Shown: positions 34,657-45,388 of the stretch, piece after piece
How the letters are laid out: the number at the start of each line of letters is the position of its first letter
How positions within the stretch are numbered: position 1 is the stretch's first letter
Assembly: GCA_002695905.1 (NCBI GenBank)
Contig: NZQM01000151.1
Coordinates: forward strand, 1 to 64,000
Origin: Parvibaculum sp.
GTDB lineage: Bacteria > Pseudomonadota > Alphaproteobacteria > Parvibaculales > Parvibaculaceae
Length of the DNA: 64,000 nt
Direction of reading: 5' to 3'
Notes under the pieces: generated by a model
The model's input: only the letters and a program-made list of their open reading frames with translations
Databases searched by the model: none
Told to the model about the DNA's origin: nothing
Program-made: the position numbers and the translations under genes

Positions 34657-35706
34657 TTAAGGTTTCAGAACAACCCGCCCCATGACGCCACCTGTACGCA
34701 GATCATCCAGCGATTTGGTCGCCTGGTTGAGCGGACGTTCTTCAACGGGGATTGGATCGATTTCACCAGCTTTGACCAGGTCCATCATGTCGATGGTTTC
34801 CTGAAGCGACCCGACATAGGAACCGCCAATACTGATCGCCCGCATAGGGAACATCGGGATCGGCATGGAGAAGCCACCGCCAAAGAGACCAACAACGATC
34901 ACCTGGCCACCTTTGCGGACAATCGATGAGGCAAACTGCAACGACGACTCAGAACCTACAAAATCAACCGCGGCAGGGACGCCGCCATTGGTATCCGCCA
35001 GCACCTTTTTGATCGCGTCATCATCTTTTGGGTTGTAGACAGCGTGTGCACCAGAACCCATGGCCGCCTGCAGCTTGTTCTCATCAACATCTGCGCCGAT
35101 TGGTGCTGCGTCAAAGAGTGTCTTGGCGAATTGCAGACCCATCATGCCAACACCGCCGAGACCAACAACGGCAACCCGCTCTTCAGGGCTGATGTCGCCG
35201 AGCTTTTTCATCGCAGAGTAAGCGGTGAGGCCAGAGCACATATATGTTGCTGCGAGGCCTTTGGAAACGCCGGCATAGTCCAGCAGGTAACGCGGGTGAG
35301 GCACGAGGGCATGAGTGGAATATCCACCAGCGACCTGAATGCCGAGGTTTTGCGGCTTGTTGCAAAGGTGCTCTTCACCGCGTCGGCAGGTGGGGCAGTC
35401 ACCGCAGCCAATCCATGGATAGGCGACGCGCTGGTCGCCAACCGCAACACCTTCAGCGTCGGGGCCAACAGCGATCACCTCGCCTTCAATCTCGTGACCG
35501 AGCGTGAAGGGGAGTTTCCGTCCGCCGCGAACATCGAGCTTATTGCCACCGCCCATGTCGAAATGCCCGTCATGCAGGTGAACGTCTGAATGACAAACAC
35601 CGCAATGGGTAACTTTGAGAAGGACTTGTGAGCCTTCAGGCATGGGCAGTTCGCTCTCAACGGACTGCAGAGGGGCTCCATATTCAACAATGGCTTCAGA
35701 TTTCAT
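34657..35706 (-). CDS. Zinc-dependent alcohol dehydrogenase
   Basis: A 349-residue medium-chain dehydrogenase. Catalytic zinc ligands are seen in THCGVCHSDVHLHDGHFD and GHEIEGEV. The structural zinc site is the four-Cys cluster GCGDCPTCRRGEEHLC, and the NAD fold is marked by VGLGGVGMMGLQFA. It most resembles AdhP-type alcohol dehydrogenases that interconvert primary alcohols and aldehydes, though substrate range is not readable. AGGGAA precedes the ATG. It lies in tandem behind rsmA but has a 70-base gap, so a separate promoter is possible. Confidence 0.92.
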   Translation of the reverse strand: MKSEAIVEYGAPLQSVESELPMPEGSQVLLKVTHCGVCHSDVHLHDGHFDMGGGNKLDVRGGRKLPFTLGHEIEGEVIAVGPDAEGVAVGDQRVAYPWIGCGDCPTCRRGEEHLCNKPQNLGIQVAGGYSTHALVPHPRYLLDYAGVSKGLAATYMCSGLTAYSAMKKLGDISPEERVAVVGLGGVGMMGLQFAKTLFDAAPIGADVDENKLQAAMGSGAHAVYNPKDDDAIKKVLADTNGGVPAAVDFVGSESSLQFASSIVRKGGQVIVVGLFGGGFSMPIPMFPMRAISIGGSYVGSLQETIDMMDLVKAGEIDPIPVEERPLNQATKSLDDLRTGGVMGRVVLKP

Positions 35707-35776
35707 GACGCGTTCCCTGTTTGGCTTGATTGCCCATATTTGTTGGGGCGCAATGTGGCACGGGGAGAGGGTCGGC

Positions 35777-36628
35777 TCAACTCTGTTTCAGGGTAGAGTA
35801 GGCACGGGCAAGAGCTGAAAACTCCTCAATGGAGAGCCTTTCAGCGCGGGCAGACGATTCGACACCGGCACGCTCGCAAAGTGCCAAGGGATCAACGGCC
35901 AGCGCCTTAAGGCTCGCCCGCACCATCTTCCGTCGCTGGCCGAAGGCGGCTTTGACAACCCGTTGCAGATCGCCAATCTCAGCTTCTGCTAGTGGCTGAT
36001 CTCGAGGTTCCAGATGGACAATGGAGGACGTAACCTTGGGCGGCGGCGTAAAGGCCATGCGGTCAACATCGAACATTTTCTGGGCAGTACACCGCCACTG
36101 CGCCAGGATGGAGAGCCGTCCATAGGCCTTGCTCCCTGGCTGCGCCACGATCCGTTCAGCGACCTCTTTCTGGAACATCAAGGTCAGGCTTTTGAACCAG
36201 GGCGGCCAGGGCTCCGTCTCCAGCCATCCGGTGAGCAAGGGCGTTGCTATATTATAGGGCAGGTTGGCAACGACCCTGACGGGCCCAGAGACAAGGCTCT
36301 TATGATCAAGCTGGAGAGCATCCCCCTCAACAATTGTAAGACCTCCAAGATAGGCGTCTGTGATCTCTTGCAAAGCCGACAGGCAGCGTTCATCGCGCTC
36401 AATCGCCACAACCTTGCCAGCACCTTCGGACAGGAGGGCACGCGTTAGGCCGCCGGGGCCAGGTCCGATTTCCAGCACGGTGACATCTTCAAGAGGACCA
36501 GCCGTCCGAGCGATCCGCGCCGTCAGGTTGAGGTCCAATAAGAAGTTCTGACCTAAGGATTTCTTGGCGTTCAATCCATGCGTCGCCAGGACGTCGCGCA
36601 GGGGTGGAAGACCATCGGCGTCGCTCAT
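35777..36628 (-). CDS. rsmA: 16S rRNA dimethyltransferase RsmA (KsgA)
   Basis: Dimethylates the two adjacent adenosines near the 3' end of 16S rRNA during 30S maturation. The 283-residue protein has [11 protein letters not shown], the SAM motif [15 protein letters not shown] and the catalytic [11 protein letters not shown]. It is coupled to pdxA by a 4-base overlap, which is the end of the conserved lptD-surA-pdxA-rsmA order. Confidence 0.96.
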   Translation of the reverse strand: MSDADGLPPLRDVLATHGLNAKKSLGQNFLLDLNLTARIARTAGPLEDVTVLEIGPGPGGLTRALLSEGAGKVVAIERDERCLSALQEITDAYLGGLTIVEGDALQLDHKSLVSGPVRVVANLPYNIATPLLTGWLETEPWPPWFKSLTLMFQKEVAERIVAQPGSKAYGRLSILAQWRCTAQKMFDVDRMAFTPPPKVTSSIVHLEPRDQPLAEAEIGDLQRVVKAAFGQRRKMVRASLKALAVDPLALCERAGVESSARAERLSIEEFSALARAYSTLKQS

Positions 36629-37644
36629 GGGGCAATCGCACGGTGCGCAGCGATGGCGCTCGCTTGGCGCAGCGCCGCGATAAAACTGTTGGGGTTAGCC
36701 TTGCCGGTCCCTGCAATGTCGCAAGCTGTCCCGTGATCCGGCGACGTGCGCACAATAGGCAGCCCCAGGGTCGTGTTGACCCCATTGTCGAAATCAATGG
36801 TTTTAAGCGGAATAAGAGCCTGATCGTGATACATGGCGAGTACCGCATCATACCCGCGCCGGGCTTCCGCATGAAACATCGTATCTGCCGGGAAAGGTCC
36901 AGTCGCATTGATGCCAACATCACGAAGCATCTGCACAGCCGGTGCAATGATCTGCTCCTCTTCCAGACCAAGGGCTCCATTTTCACCAGCGTGGGGATTA
37001 AGCGCTGCGACCGCAATGCGGGGGTGAGCCAATCCAAAATCATGTTCCAGCGCGGCGGCCAGTGTGCGTCCCCTCGAAACGATAAGCTCGCTGGTCAGCT
37101 GATCTGGAACATCGGCCAGGGGAATATGGATCGTCACTGGCACGACCCTGAGGCCGGGACAAGAGAGCATCATTACCGGAGTGCCGCCAGTCGCCTCTGC
37201 CAGAAATTCGGTGTGTCCCGGGTGCTCAAATCCTTCTGAGTAGAGCATCTGTTTGTGGATGGGATTGGTCACAATGCCCGCTGCGTCGCCGCTCAGCGTG
37301 TAGGCCAAGGCCCTCTTGAGCGATGCAATCACACTTGGTGCGTTCCGCCCATCGAGGCTGCCTGGCTCGGCCGGGATAACAAGAGGTTGGGGGAGAACCG
37401 GTAACGCATCTGGAAACACGCTCTTTGTTTCATCAGGCGACGAGATCGTTCGAATAGGGATATCAAGGCCCAGGAGATCGGCGAGAGCACTGAGCCGTTC
37501 TGGAGCATCAATTGCAAAGAAAGGCGGTAGGGTTGCTTCGCGCCGTTGCGTCCAGGCAGCCAGAAGGATATCGCCACCAATGCCAGCAGGGTCCCCCATA
37601 GTGACCGCGAGTGGGCCAACGGAGCCGGCATCATCGAAAGACAT
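36625..37644 (-). CDS. pdxA: 4-hydroxythreonine-4-phosphate dehydrogenase
   Basis: NAD-dependent enzyme of vitamin B6 (pyridoxal phosphate) synthesis. The protein of about 339 residues starts MSFDD and soon shows [11 protein letters not shown]. It also has a metal and substrate site in [14 protein letters not shown] and [15 protein letters not shown]. The track start at 37659 is a TTG; two adjacent ATGs (37647, 37644) follow GGGAGG, and the second has the better spacing. It follows surA after about 45 bases and overlaps rsmA. Confidence 0.95.
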   Translation of the reverse strand: MSFDDAGSVGPLAVTMGDPAGIGGDILLAAWTQRREATLPPFFAIDAPERLSALADLLGLDIPIRTISSPDETKSVFPDALPVLPQPLVIPAEPGSLDGRNAPSVIASLKRALAYTLSGDAAGIVTNPIHKQMLYSEGFEHPGHTEFLAEATGGTPVMMLSCPGLRVVPVTIHIPLADVPDQLTSELIVSRGRTLAAALEHDFGLAHPRIAVAALNPHAGENGALGLEEEQIIAPAVQMLRDVGINATGPFPADTMFHAEARRGYDAVLAMYHDQALIPLKTIDFDNGVNTTLGLPIVRTSPDHGTACDIAGTGKANPNSFIAALRQASAIAAHRAIAP

Positions 37645-37689
37645 CATCGGCCCTCCCAAAGGCTGGGCCCCAAAAGGATAGATGGGGGG

Positions 37690-39003
37690 TTACCGGTATT
37701 CGATAACAGCGTCACGTCGTAGGTCGCGCAGGTGCCGCCGCGCCATCATGGAGACTTCCTGATTGAAGAGCGTGTTTTCAATGGAATCTCGTGTTGGCTG
37801 GTTGCCGACATCATCTTTACGGTCGCAAACAATCAATGCCTCGATGCCACGTTCCGTTCGACCGATAGGCACCACAGTGCCTGCCTCTGTTTCGAGCATC
37901 TGATCGCGGATGGGGTTGCGGAGCTGCGCGGCCGTCACGGATGAGGGTTGGCTGATGCGTGCGCCCGGGTACGCCGAGATTTGCTCTGGTGCGGACGCAC
38001 ACGTCCGGAAATCAGACCGGAACTTGTTGGCTTGGGCAACACGTGCCTGTAGCGCGCGTTCTGGTGCATCTTCAGCCAAAGAAAATATCACTTGCATGAC
38101 CTGGAATCGGGTTTCCAGCGGGTTCGGCCCCAACCCTTGTCGTTTTGAGCGCAACTGCATGATGTAGAAGCCATTCAGAGACCTGATGGGGCTGGAGACG
38201 GCGCCGACATCCATGCGTGAGACCGCTTCAGCTATTTGCGGCGCCAACTGGCTTTCCGACACCCATCCAATATCGCCGCCAATGGCAGCAGAGGCTGCTT
38301 GGCTGAATTGTTGAGCTACATTGGGAAAGGGGGCACCGGCTCGTAACTGTTCGACCAGCCGTTGGGCGCCTTGCGCCATTTCACGTTCCTGGCTGGGGTT
38401 ATCGAAGCTCAGATAAATCTCTGCGAGCTGGAATTGAACTTGGCTGGCGTCGTTGTTAATGCGGGCAAGCGTTTCGTCAATTTCGTCGTCGCCTATCTGC
38501 ACCAGAGGCGCAAAGCGGGCGCTGATAACGCGGTTCCATGCGACATCTGCCGTGATTTGTGTTCTGAGTGCGGCTTCGTTAACGCCGTTTTCGTCGAGAT
38601 ATTCGACGATTTCCTCGGACGACATGCCGGCGCGTTGGGCAATGCCAGTAATCGATTGGTCAACTTCCTCGTCTTCAATCTCTAATTCAAGACGCGCGGC
38701 TTCCTGCAGTTGGAGCTTCTCGTCTACGAGCGACCGAAGAACCTGCTCACGAATGCGTTCGATGTTTTCCCGCGTCGGCTGAATGCCTGATGTGGCGACA
38801 ACAAGACGGACACGTTGGTCGAGGTCATATTTTGAGATCACGGCGTCGTTTACGATGGCAGCTATGCCGAGTACTTCACCGGCAGCGCGTGTTGGCAGAA
38901 CCGTCATCGAGTAAACAAAACCAACGGTGACCAGCAATTGACAAAGAGCTGAGATCAATTTTTTTGTAGTCAACAGATCTGTACGCAGGGACACTTGGGT
39001 CAT
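37690..39003 (-). CDS. surA: Periplasmic chaperone and peptidyl-prolyl isomerase SurA
   Basis: Escorts unfolded outer-membrane proteins, including LptD, across the periplasm. A signal sequence (LISALCQLLVTVGFVYSMTVLPTRAAG) is followed by the SurA N-domain (IAAIVNDAVISKYDLDQRV) and one parvulin domain recognisable in GGDIGWVSESQLAPQIAEAVSRMDVGAVSSPIRSLNGFYIMQL. Only one parvulin repeat is seen, whereas E. coli SurA has two; this is usual for Alphaproteobacteria. Start choice is uncertain: 39003 (MTQVSL) gives a better signal peptide than 39036, but neither has a strong ribosome site. Confidence 0.93.
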   Translation of the reverse strand: MTQVSLRTDLLTTKKLISALCQLLVTVGFVYSMTVLPTRAAGEVLGIAAIVNDAVISKYDLDQRVRLVVATSGIQPTRENIERIREQVLRSLVDEKLQLQEAARLELEIEDEEVDQSITGIAQRAGMSSEEIVEYLDENGVNEAALRTQITADVAWNRVISARFAPLVQIGDDEIDETLARINNDASQVQFQLAEIYLSFDNPSQEREMAQGAQRLVEQLRAGAPFPNVAQQFSQAASAAIGGDIGWVSESQLAPQIAEAVSRMDVGAVSSPIRSLNGFYIMQLRSKRQGLGPNPLETRFQVMQVIFSLAEDAPERALQARVAQANKFRSDFRTCASAPEQISAYPGARISQPSSVTAAQLRNPIRDQMLETEAGTVVPIGRTERGIEALIVCDRKDDVGNQPTRDSIENTLFNQEVSMMARRHLRDLRRDAVIEYR

Positions 39004-39108
39004 TAAATTCTCAACTAGGGAAATTGGCTCAAACATGCGGCATTGAGAGCCGCAAAGCAGTGGTCACACCATACAATTTTTGTCCGCTGAATCAACTTGT
39101 TAGACAGA

Positions 39109-41346
39109 TTAGCTGCCCGAACCTGAGCCCAACGCGTTAGAGAATTGCGTCCCGCCCAGATTCTTGAGGACGATGGAGAAAATAACCGTATTTGCGGGCT
39201 CAATGTCTCTATCACGTGTAAATGTCTGCGAAAACCCAAGCCCAACAGTCATACATTCATCTGCATACCCAATGCTGAGCGAGTTGCTGAGCGTTTGACG
39301 GCCTTGAATATCTCTTCTGGTCGCGGCATTGACCGTCCAATAATCGGTCAACCTGTAGGCCGCACTTCCGGTGAATTCCTCGCGTTCGCCGAGGGCGGAA
39401 GACAGGCTCTGATCGAAGAATGCATATCCTAAAGTCCCCGAAAAGGGTCCCCAACGCCCTGTCGCATCAACCTCATTACGCCGGAAGGTGAAATCATCCT
39501 CGTCCAGCCGGAACCGATGATCAATCGACAGGTATTCTGAGGGCACTATGGAGATGCGCCCTACATAGTCCGATTCCTGATTTCTCAACCCTGAGGCCGC
39601 GTCAAACGTCTTGTTTTCCCGAAGCCTGAAGGTTTGTCCGAATTCCAAAGTGGCTGCTCCGCCATCCTCGCCGTAAATTGAGGCACGTATTCCAACATTG
39701 GCGCGAGGCCCGCCTTCCCATCTGTCTAGTCCGGCAAACCGGCTGGCGTCGAAAAGATTTGACGTATCAAATTCAAAGCTGAGCGAGTCTTCGTCAGGAA
39801 TGTCGTCGCGATCACCCGTGTTTGGCGCATAGATCAGTTGCGCGATAGGTTCGACCACCTGTCGTGTGGTGCCTGCACTTCGCACCAGCGGCCATCGCCA
39901 TTCTGCTCCAAGGGTTGGGAGGGCCCGCGCAATGGTCGTGGGCGTGGAGATTTGTCCGCTATCCAATACGACATTGTCTGTTTGATAGATGTCGCCACGC
40001 ATATTGGCGAAGAGGGAATAGACTTCGCCTGTTGACGTGATGGTCTCTGTGTCCCATCCAAGGTCCATCGACAAGCGACGAGAGTCAGCACCTTCGTTCC
40101 TGTTCAGCACCAATGCGTTGACATCCAGAGTTGCTGTGCCGCCCAAGATGTCGCCATCGAACTCGTGGTAATAGTTTATTAACGGCGCAATGATGGGCGT
40201 CTGTCGTGCATTGTCAGACGCGCGAAGACCCTGAAAGTAGAAACTTTCTGCGGTAAACAGGTTGCGCCCGTTTTCCGCTTTGACATAGACCGTGCTGGTC
40301 AGGTCCGTGTCATATGCAAGATCAAAGCGGCGAAGAAACGTGTCGTCCGTTGTCAGCTCAGTCTCGAACCCCCAGCTCCATTGGTTATCGATTTTGAACT
40401 GACCGTTGGCAAACAGACTGCCGCGGAAATTCTCATCTGCCGGAGTTCCTAGTATTTCTTCGCTGTTTGGCCAGATGGCAGCGACGTCCGCCTCAAATGC
40501 ACCGCTTTCGAACGCTTGCCTATATTCAGCTTCAAACAACACCCCTGCTTTGCTGAAATATTTCGGCGCTATGGTCGCGTCGATATAGTCTGATATGACC
40601 CAATAATAGGGAACCTGCAAAAAAGTTCCTAAAGTACTGGAGGTTCCGAAAGATGGGGCGAGAAAACCGGACTGGCGTTCTACTGTCGGGTCTGGGTGCG
40701 AAAAGAACGGCACATAGGCAATTGGAATACCAAAGAGTTCAAAGAAAGCGTCTTCGTAAATGATCCTCTGTTCTTCCTGATTGTGGATCACACGGAAAGC
40801 TTTGATCTGCCAGAGAGGTGTTCTCTTTCCTTCTTCAGCACAGACTTCGCAGGGACTGAAAACCCCTTTGTAGACAGACGTCACATTGCCATTGCGCCGT
40901 TGGGCTTCGTTACCGGCAAGCCGCGATCTATCCGCCAACAAAACCTGTAATGTATCGACCACGCCCTCGCGCAACTCATCAGAAAGTTCCGCCCGCTCCG
41001 CAAAAATCACATCGCCGCTCGGCTCCAGTAGGACAACATTACCAGTGGCGACGACGACCCCCGTTGCTTCGTTGTAGGTCATTTTGTCAGCTGTCATAAT
41101 GCGGTCGCCATAGGCGACCTCAACATTACCGGTCGCTGTGACTGTTTGGGTTTCCTGATCATAAGACAGCTCATCAGCCTGCATCAGGACGTCGCCGCCT
41201 GGTTCAATTTCCGCCGCGGAAACACCGTTGGAAAAGACCAGTAGGATAGTTGCAAAAAACCATGCGCAAGGTCTGGCTCTAAAGAAGTGCAGCCACCTCA
41301 AAACATTCATCCCCGCTCGTCCCAACGCACACATCCCCCAACCCAT
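39109..41346 (-). CDS. lptD: LPS-assembly protein LptD
   Basis: Outer-membrane barrel that inserts lipopolysaccharide into the outer leaflet. The 745-residue precursor has a signal peptide ending near SNGVSAAE, the OstA-like jelly-roll domain (QADELSYDQETQTVTATGNVEVAYGDRIMTADKMTYNEATGVVVATGNV), the pair CEVC and then a large barrel with many alternating strands. A further Cys (DECMTVGLGF) near the C-terminus can serve the disulphide known to control LptD maturation. AGGGGAG five bases before the ATG at 41346 favours that start over the internal Met13, giving a long n-region in the signal. Confidence 0.95.
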   Translation of the reverse strand: MGWGMCALGRAGMNVLRWLHFFRARPCAWFFATILLVFSNGVSAAEIEPGGDVLMQADELSYDQETQTVTATGNVEVAYGDRIMTADKMTYNEATGVVVATGNVVLLEPSGDVIFAERAELSDELREGVVDTLQVLLADRSRLAGNEAQRRNGNVTSVYKGVFSPCEVCAEEGKRTPLWQIKAFRVIHNQEEQRIIYEDAFFELFGIPIAYVPFFSHPDPTVERQSGFLAPSFGTSSTLGTFLQVPYYWVISDYIDATIAPKYFSKAGVLFEAEYRQAFESGAFEADVAAIWPNSEEILGTPADENFRGSLFANGQFKIDNQWSWGFETELTTDDTFLRRFDLAYDTDLTSTVYVKAENGRNLFTAESFYFQGLRASDNARQTPIIAPLINYYHEFDGDILGGTATLDVNALVLNRNEGADSRRLSMDLGWDTETITSTGEVYSLFANMRGDIYQTDNVVLDSGQISTPTTIARALPTLGAEWRWPLVRSAGTTRQVVEPIAQLIYAPNTGDRDDIPDEDSLSFEFDTSNLFDASRFAGLDRWEGGPRANVGIRASIYGEDGGAATLEFGQTFRLRENKTFDAASGLRNQESDYVGRISIVPSEYLSIDHRFRLDEDDFTFRRNEVDATGRWGPFSGTLGYAFFDQSLSSALGEREEFTGSAAYRLTDYWTVNAATRRDIQGRQTLSNSLSIGYADECMTVGLGFSQTFTRDRDIEPANTVIFSIVLKNLGGTQFSNALGSGSGS

Positions 41347-41423
41347 ACAATCTCCCCTTGTCTACCAGACAATCAGATTCTCTTGCAGACCTTCTCCAGT
41401 CCTTTTGGTCTTTTTCTGACGAT

Positions 41424-42521
41424 TCAGCCGTCTTCCAGGTGGAAAAGAGCCGAAAGGCCAAGAAGCATAGCGATAAGTGCAGGGGCCCAGGCAGCTAGTA
41501 TTGGGGGAATGATACCTGAGCTGCCGAACGCAAGAGAAAGCCGGGTGAGAAAAAAGAGCATGAAACCAGCAAAAATGGCGGCGACGATAAGTTGACCCAC
41601 GCCGCCAAGGCGCGAAATGCGCATGGAAAAAGTGGCGGCGACCAGAACCATTGTGGCGAACAAAATCGGACTTGCGAGCAGGGAGTGAAAATAGATGCGA
41701 TGCTGCCGTGCCGAAAAGCCCGCCTCCTCAGCAAGGTCGATAAACTGCGGAAGGTCCCAGAAAGAAATGGTTTCTGGTCTGTTGAAGCTTTCGTGCACAC
41801 GTTCTGGTTGAAGCTCAGTCGCCAGCTGAAAGGTTTCATAAAACTTAGGCTGGCCGGATGGCTCTGCCAACCATACATCTTGCAACTGCCAGTAACCCGG
41901 GCGCAGGACCGCGCTTGACGCATCCAGACGTCCGGCAAACACATTATCGTCTGTGTAGCGGAAGATGATGACGTCCTGCAACTCTATTCCGTCGGTACTG
42001 CTGCCGCGTAACGCATGCACGACGGATTTGCCGTTTTCACCTGACTCTCGAAGCCAAAAACCAGTTTGAGCCACCGATAACAGGCTCGCGCGTCCCTTGA
42101 TGTACTTGGTCTCCAACTGCCCAAATTGAGAAACCAGTGTTGCGGCAACCGGGTTATAGACGGTCACAGCGATCACGCCGATAAAGAAGGCAACGAAAAC
42201 GGCAGGCATAAGAAATTGCCAGACAGACACCCCCGCAGCGCGTGCAACCACCAACTCCTGACTACGATTGAGCCGGAGCAGCGAAGCCATGCCACCAATT
42301 AGCACGGCAAACGGCATGACTTCCCAACCAAGACTTGGCAGACGCAAAAGTGCCATCGACAGAACGATGCCAATGCTTACCTCCTCTTTGGTAGAGGTTC
42401 GCCGAAGCAGTTCAACAAAGTCGGCAAGAAAAATGATTGCGAGGCTGGCAAGAAAAGCGACACCCACGGCATAAAGAAACTGGCGACTGAAATAACGAGA
42501 GAATGTCCAGGAGACATGCAT
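41424..42521 (-). CDS. lptG: LPS export permease LptG
   Basis: One of two inner-membrane permeases that, with the LptB ATPase, extract lipopolysaccharide from the inner membrane. The 365-residue protein has the YjgP/YjgQ pattern: three N-terminal helices (RYFSRQFLYAVGVAFLASLAIIFLADFVELLRR...), a periplasmic beta-jellyroll and three C-terminal helices (ILFATMVLVAATFSMR, GQLIVAAIFAGFMLFFL, PPILAAWAPALIAMLLG). It lies directly behind lptF with a 5-base gap and before lptD. Confidence 0.94.
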   Translation of the reverse strand: MHVSWTFSRYFSRQFLYAVGVAFLASLAIIFLADFVELLRRTSTKEEVSIGIVLSMALLRLPSLGWEVMPFAVLIGGMASLLRLNRSQELVVARAAGVSVWQFLMPAVFVAFFIGVIAVTVYNPVAATLVSQFGQLETKYIKGRASLLSVAQTGFWLRESGENGKSVVHALRGSSTDGIELQDVIIFRYTDDNVFAGRLDASSAVLRPGYWQLQDVWLAEPSGQPKFYETFQLATELQPERVHESFNRPETISFWDLPQFIDLAEEAGFSARQHRIYFHSLLASPILFATMVLVAATFSMRISRLGGVGQLIVAAIFAGFMLFFLTRLSLAFGSSGIIPPILAAWAPALIAMLLGLSALFHLEDG

Positions 42522-42526
42522 GAAAT

Positions 42527-43693
42527 TCAGGCTCCCTCGCTATGGATAACAGGTTTGGACCGAGACGAGATCAGTGCTCGCACTGGAGCAAACAGTCGGC
42601 CGACTCGAAGGCCGGAAATTGATGCAGCTGCCACAAAACATATCGTTAGGGGGAACAGATACATAACAAGAGCCACTTCGCTGTAAGTCACCGTGGTGCT
42701 GAACAGGACGAGTGAAACAAGGCGTGCACCAAGGGCAAGTACGCCAGCGACACCTAGTCGGAAGGCATATCCGCGCCGGTTGAATTCAGCGGAAATGAGG
42801 CTCGCGAGGGCAATAAAAGTCAGCATGAAAGGGTAGAGAATGCCTGCAAGGCGGTCATGGGCCTCAGCAAGGAGGCGGGGTCGGTAGTTGGCCGCGTAAA
42901 CATCGTCAGGGTCCGGCCACAAAAGGTCTGTCAAATAGCGTTCTCGGCCTTCATAATATTGAGTGGAGCCACCAGATGCGAATTGGCTGAGATCGTAGGT
43001 GTATTTGTCGAAATAGAGCAGACTGAGGGTCGTTGCTCCATCTTCTTTGCTTGCACGCTGAATGTTTCCATTAAACATCACCAAACGTGGGCCAGTGTTA
43101 GAGAAAACCAGATTCCCGGTTTCCGCCATATATGTAACAGGCTCGATGGGGTCCCGATTGTCGTGAACCAGAATGCCTTCAATTGTTCCATCCAGCTTTC
43201 TATTGCGGACATAGACGGTGAGCCCATTAATTGGGTTGTTGAACGCACCTTCTCTGATCATCGCGGACGCAAAATCTGCACGGATCTCATAGAGACGCTT
43301 TTTGACTTCTCTAAGGCCCGCCGGAGCGAGGTACACGCTGAGGCTAAGGATTACCACGCTGACGATGCCGGTGAGCATCAGAAGTGGTTTCGCCACATCC
43401 CAGCGGCTGACGCCGGCGGAGAACATGACGACCAGCTCGCTGTCTGAATAGAGCCGATGCAAAGAATAAAGCACCCCAATGAAGAGCGAAATAGGCAGCA
43501 CCAGGGTTAACACGCTGGGAATAGAAAGAAGTGTCAGGAAAAAATAGGTCCCAGCACCCTGTCCCTGGGCGATGATCACATCCAGCAGACGCAGAGCCTG
43601 GGTGAGCCAGATAATCCCCGTGAGCGCGAGGGTTGCTAGTAATAGCGGCCCTGTCGCTTGCCAAAGTATATAGCGGGTGAAGCCGCTCATCAT
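42527..43693 (-). CDS. lptF: LPS export permease LptF
   Basis: Partner permease of LptG, of 388 residues with the same three-plus-three helix layout. N-terminal signature elements include RYILWQATGPLLLATLALTGIIWLTQALRLLDVIIAQG and VLPISLFIGVLYSLHRLYSDSELVVMFSAGVSRW. The latter is the coupling region facing the ATPase. It opens the minus-strand run lptF-lptG-lptD-surA-pdxA-rsmA, so the promoter should lie in the 198-base gap shared with divergent pepA. Confidence 0.94.
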   Translation of the reverse strand: MMSGFTRYILWQATGPLLLATLALTGIIWLTQALRLLDVIIAQGQGAGTYFFLTLLSIPSVLTLVLPISLFIGVLYSLHRLYSDSELVVMFSAGVSRWDVAKPLLMLTGIVSVVILSLSVYLAPAGLREVKKRLYEIRADFASAMIREGAFNNPINGLTVYVRNRKLDGTIEGILVHDNRDPIEPVTYMAETGNLVFSNTGPRLVMFNGNIQRASKEDGATTLSLLYFDKYTYDLSQFASGGSTQYYEGRERYLTDLLWPDPDDVYAANYRPRLLAEAHDRLAGILYPFMLTFIALASLISAEFNRRGYAFRLGVAGVLALGARLVSLVLFSTTVTYSEVALVMYLFPLTICFVAAASISGLRVGRLFAPVRALISSRSKPVIHSEGA

Positions 43694-43891
43694 CCGCGTG
43701 TCGTCCTTAAGTCTTAAAAGCTGCGATGCGAAAAGGCGCTAGGCCCCGAATTCACTCTAGGATAGCTTGCATGTTAAGAATGAATGGTTAATCCATTTTA
43801 ACCTTTCTGGGAAGCCGCAGAATTCAGCAAGATTCAGCCAGAAAACCCAGAAATGACGTGAAGAAAAGCGAAAATATAGGGGACACGATCC

Positions 43892-45388
43892 ATGAATGTG
43901 ACTTTTGCCGATTTTTCCTTGCCCAAAACCGGAGCAGTGGCCGTGTTTGCAGCCGAAGGCAAGCCCCTGAGCGGCCGCGCGGCGGAAATCGACAAAAAGA
44001 CAGGTGGAGCCCTAAAGCGCGCGATGAAAGGCGCTGAGTTCAAGGGGGCCAAGGGTCAGATGATTGACCTATTGTCGCCCAAAGGTCTGTCGGCCGCTCG
44101 TGTGGTGTTGGTCGGGCTTGGCAAACCAGAGACGCTCACAACCTCAATTTATGAAACGCTGGGCGGCTCACTTGTAGGTCATTTGGATAAGACAGCCGAC
44201 AAATCCGTCGCTGTTGCAGTCGACTTGGTTAAAGGCTCTGCAGTTAGCGAAGAAGAAGCGGCTGCGCATCTGGGATTCGGAGCGAAGTTGCGCGGCTACA
44301 AATTCGATAAATACCAAACCAAGAAAAAGCGGCCTGCACCCTCCAAAACCAAACTTGGCAAAGTAACCGTTATGTCTGGGGTCACGACGCAGGCTCGCCG
44401 CCATTTCTCGCCTCTGGGCAAGATCGCGGACGGCGTTTGTCTCGCACGGGACCTCGTCAACGAGCCGGCCAACATTCTCTTCCCAACTGAGTTTGCTGGC
44501 CGTGCAAAAGAACTCGTTAAGCTTGGCGTGAAAGTTGAAGTGCTCGGCGAAAAAACCATGCAGAAGCTTGGCATGGGTGCGCTGCTCGGTGTTGGGCAGG
44601 GCTCTGTTCGTGAGAGCCAGCTCGTCACCATGGAATGGATGGGCGGCGAAAAAGGTGACGCGCCAGTCGCATTTGTCGGCAAGGGCGTTTGCTTTGACAC
44701 AGGTGGCATCTCGCTGAAGCCCGGCGCTGGCATGGAAGATATGAAAGGCGATATGGGCGGAGCCGCCTGTGTGACCGGTCTCATGCATGCCTTGGCGGCA
44801 CGGAAAGCACCTGTAAATGCTGTTGGCGTAATCGGCCTGGTTGAAAACATGCCAGATGCTGGTGCGCAGCGCCCCGGTGACATTGTGACAGCCGCGGATG
44901 GCCAGACCATTGAAGTGATCAACACCGACGCAGAGGGGCGTCTCGTGCTGGCGGACGCACTTTGGTATACACAGGACAAATTCGATCCGAAATTCATGAT
45001 CGACCTGGCCACACTGACTGGCGCCATTATGGTAGCTCTGGGACAGGAATATGCCGGTCTCTTCTCCAACAATGATGATCTGAGCGAACAACTCACAACA
45101 TCAGGCCTGTCGGTCAATGAGAAGGTCTGGCGCCTTCCCATGGGCGAACCCTATGACAAGATGATCAATTCCAAATTCGCAGACATGAAAAATGTGGGGA
45201 GCCGTTACGGAGGTTCTATTACGGCAGCCCAGTTCCTGCAGCGCTTTGTCGACGGCCGCCCATGGGCGCATATCGATATTGCAGGCACGGCGATGAATTC
45301 ACCCGCAAGCGCGATCAACACAAGCTGGGGGTCTGGCTATGGCGTGCGGTTGCTGAACAAGCTGGTCGCAGACCATTACGAAAATTGA
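43892..45388 (+). CDS. pepA: Leucyl aminopeptidase (M17 family)
   Basis: Two-metal cytosolic aminopeptidase, 498 residues, that releases N-terminal residues from peptides. In E. coli PepA is also a DNA-binding accessory protein, which cannot be assumed here. The metal and catalytic motifs are [31 protein letters not shown] and the family hallmark [14 protein letters not shown]. Its last codons overlap the TTG start of holC (TTGA). The pepA-holC order is conserved in proteobacteria. Confidence 0.96.
   Translation: MNVTFADFSLPKTGAVAVFAAEGKPLSGRAAEIDKKTGGALKRAMKGAEFKGAKGQMIDLLSPKGLSAARVVLVGLGKPETLTTSIYETLGGSLVGHLDKTADKSVAVAVDLVKGSAVSEEEAAAHLGFGAKLRGYKFDKYQTKKKRPAPSKTKLGKVTVMSGVTTQARRHFSPLGKIADGVCLARDLVNEPANILFPTEFAGRAKELVKLGVKVEVLGEKTMQKLGMGALLGVGQGSVRESQLVTMEWMGGEKGDAPVAFVGKGVCFDTGGISLKPGAGMEDMKGDMGGAACVTGLMHALAARKAPVNAVGVIGLVENMPDAGAQRPGDIVTAADGQTIEVINTDAEGRLVLADALWYTQDKFDPKFMIDLATLTGAIMVALGQEYAGLFSNNDDLSEQLTTSGLSVNEKVWRLPMGEPYDKMINSKFADMKNVGSRYGGSITAAQFLQRFVDGRPWAHIDIAGTAMNSPASAINTSWGSGYGVRLLNKLVADHYEN

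Noticed and set aside
43774-43803. TTAA-rich motifs in the lptF-pepA gap resembling a CtrA binding site
   Set aside because: The TTAA pairs are spaced 10 and 6 bases apart, not the 7 bases of the CtrA consensus; the 6-base arms GGTTAA/TTAACC could be chance in an AT-rich promoter region.
45262-45384. N-terminal extension of the holC reading frame
   Set aside because: It lies entirely within the pepA coding sequence in another frame and lacks similarity to the HolC family; the TTG at 45385 gives the expected N-terminus.
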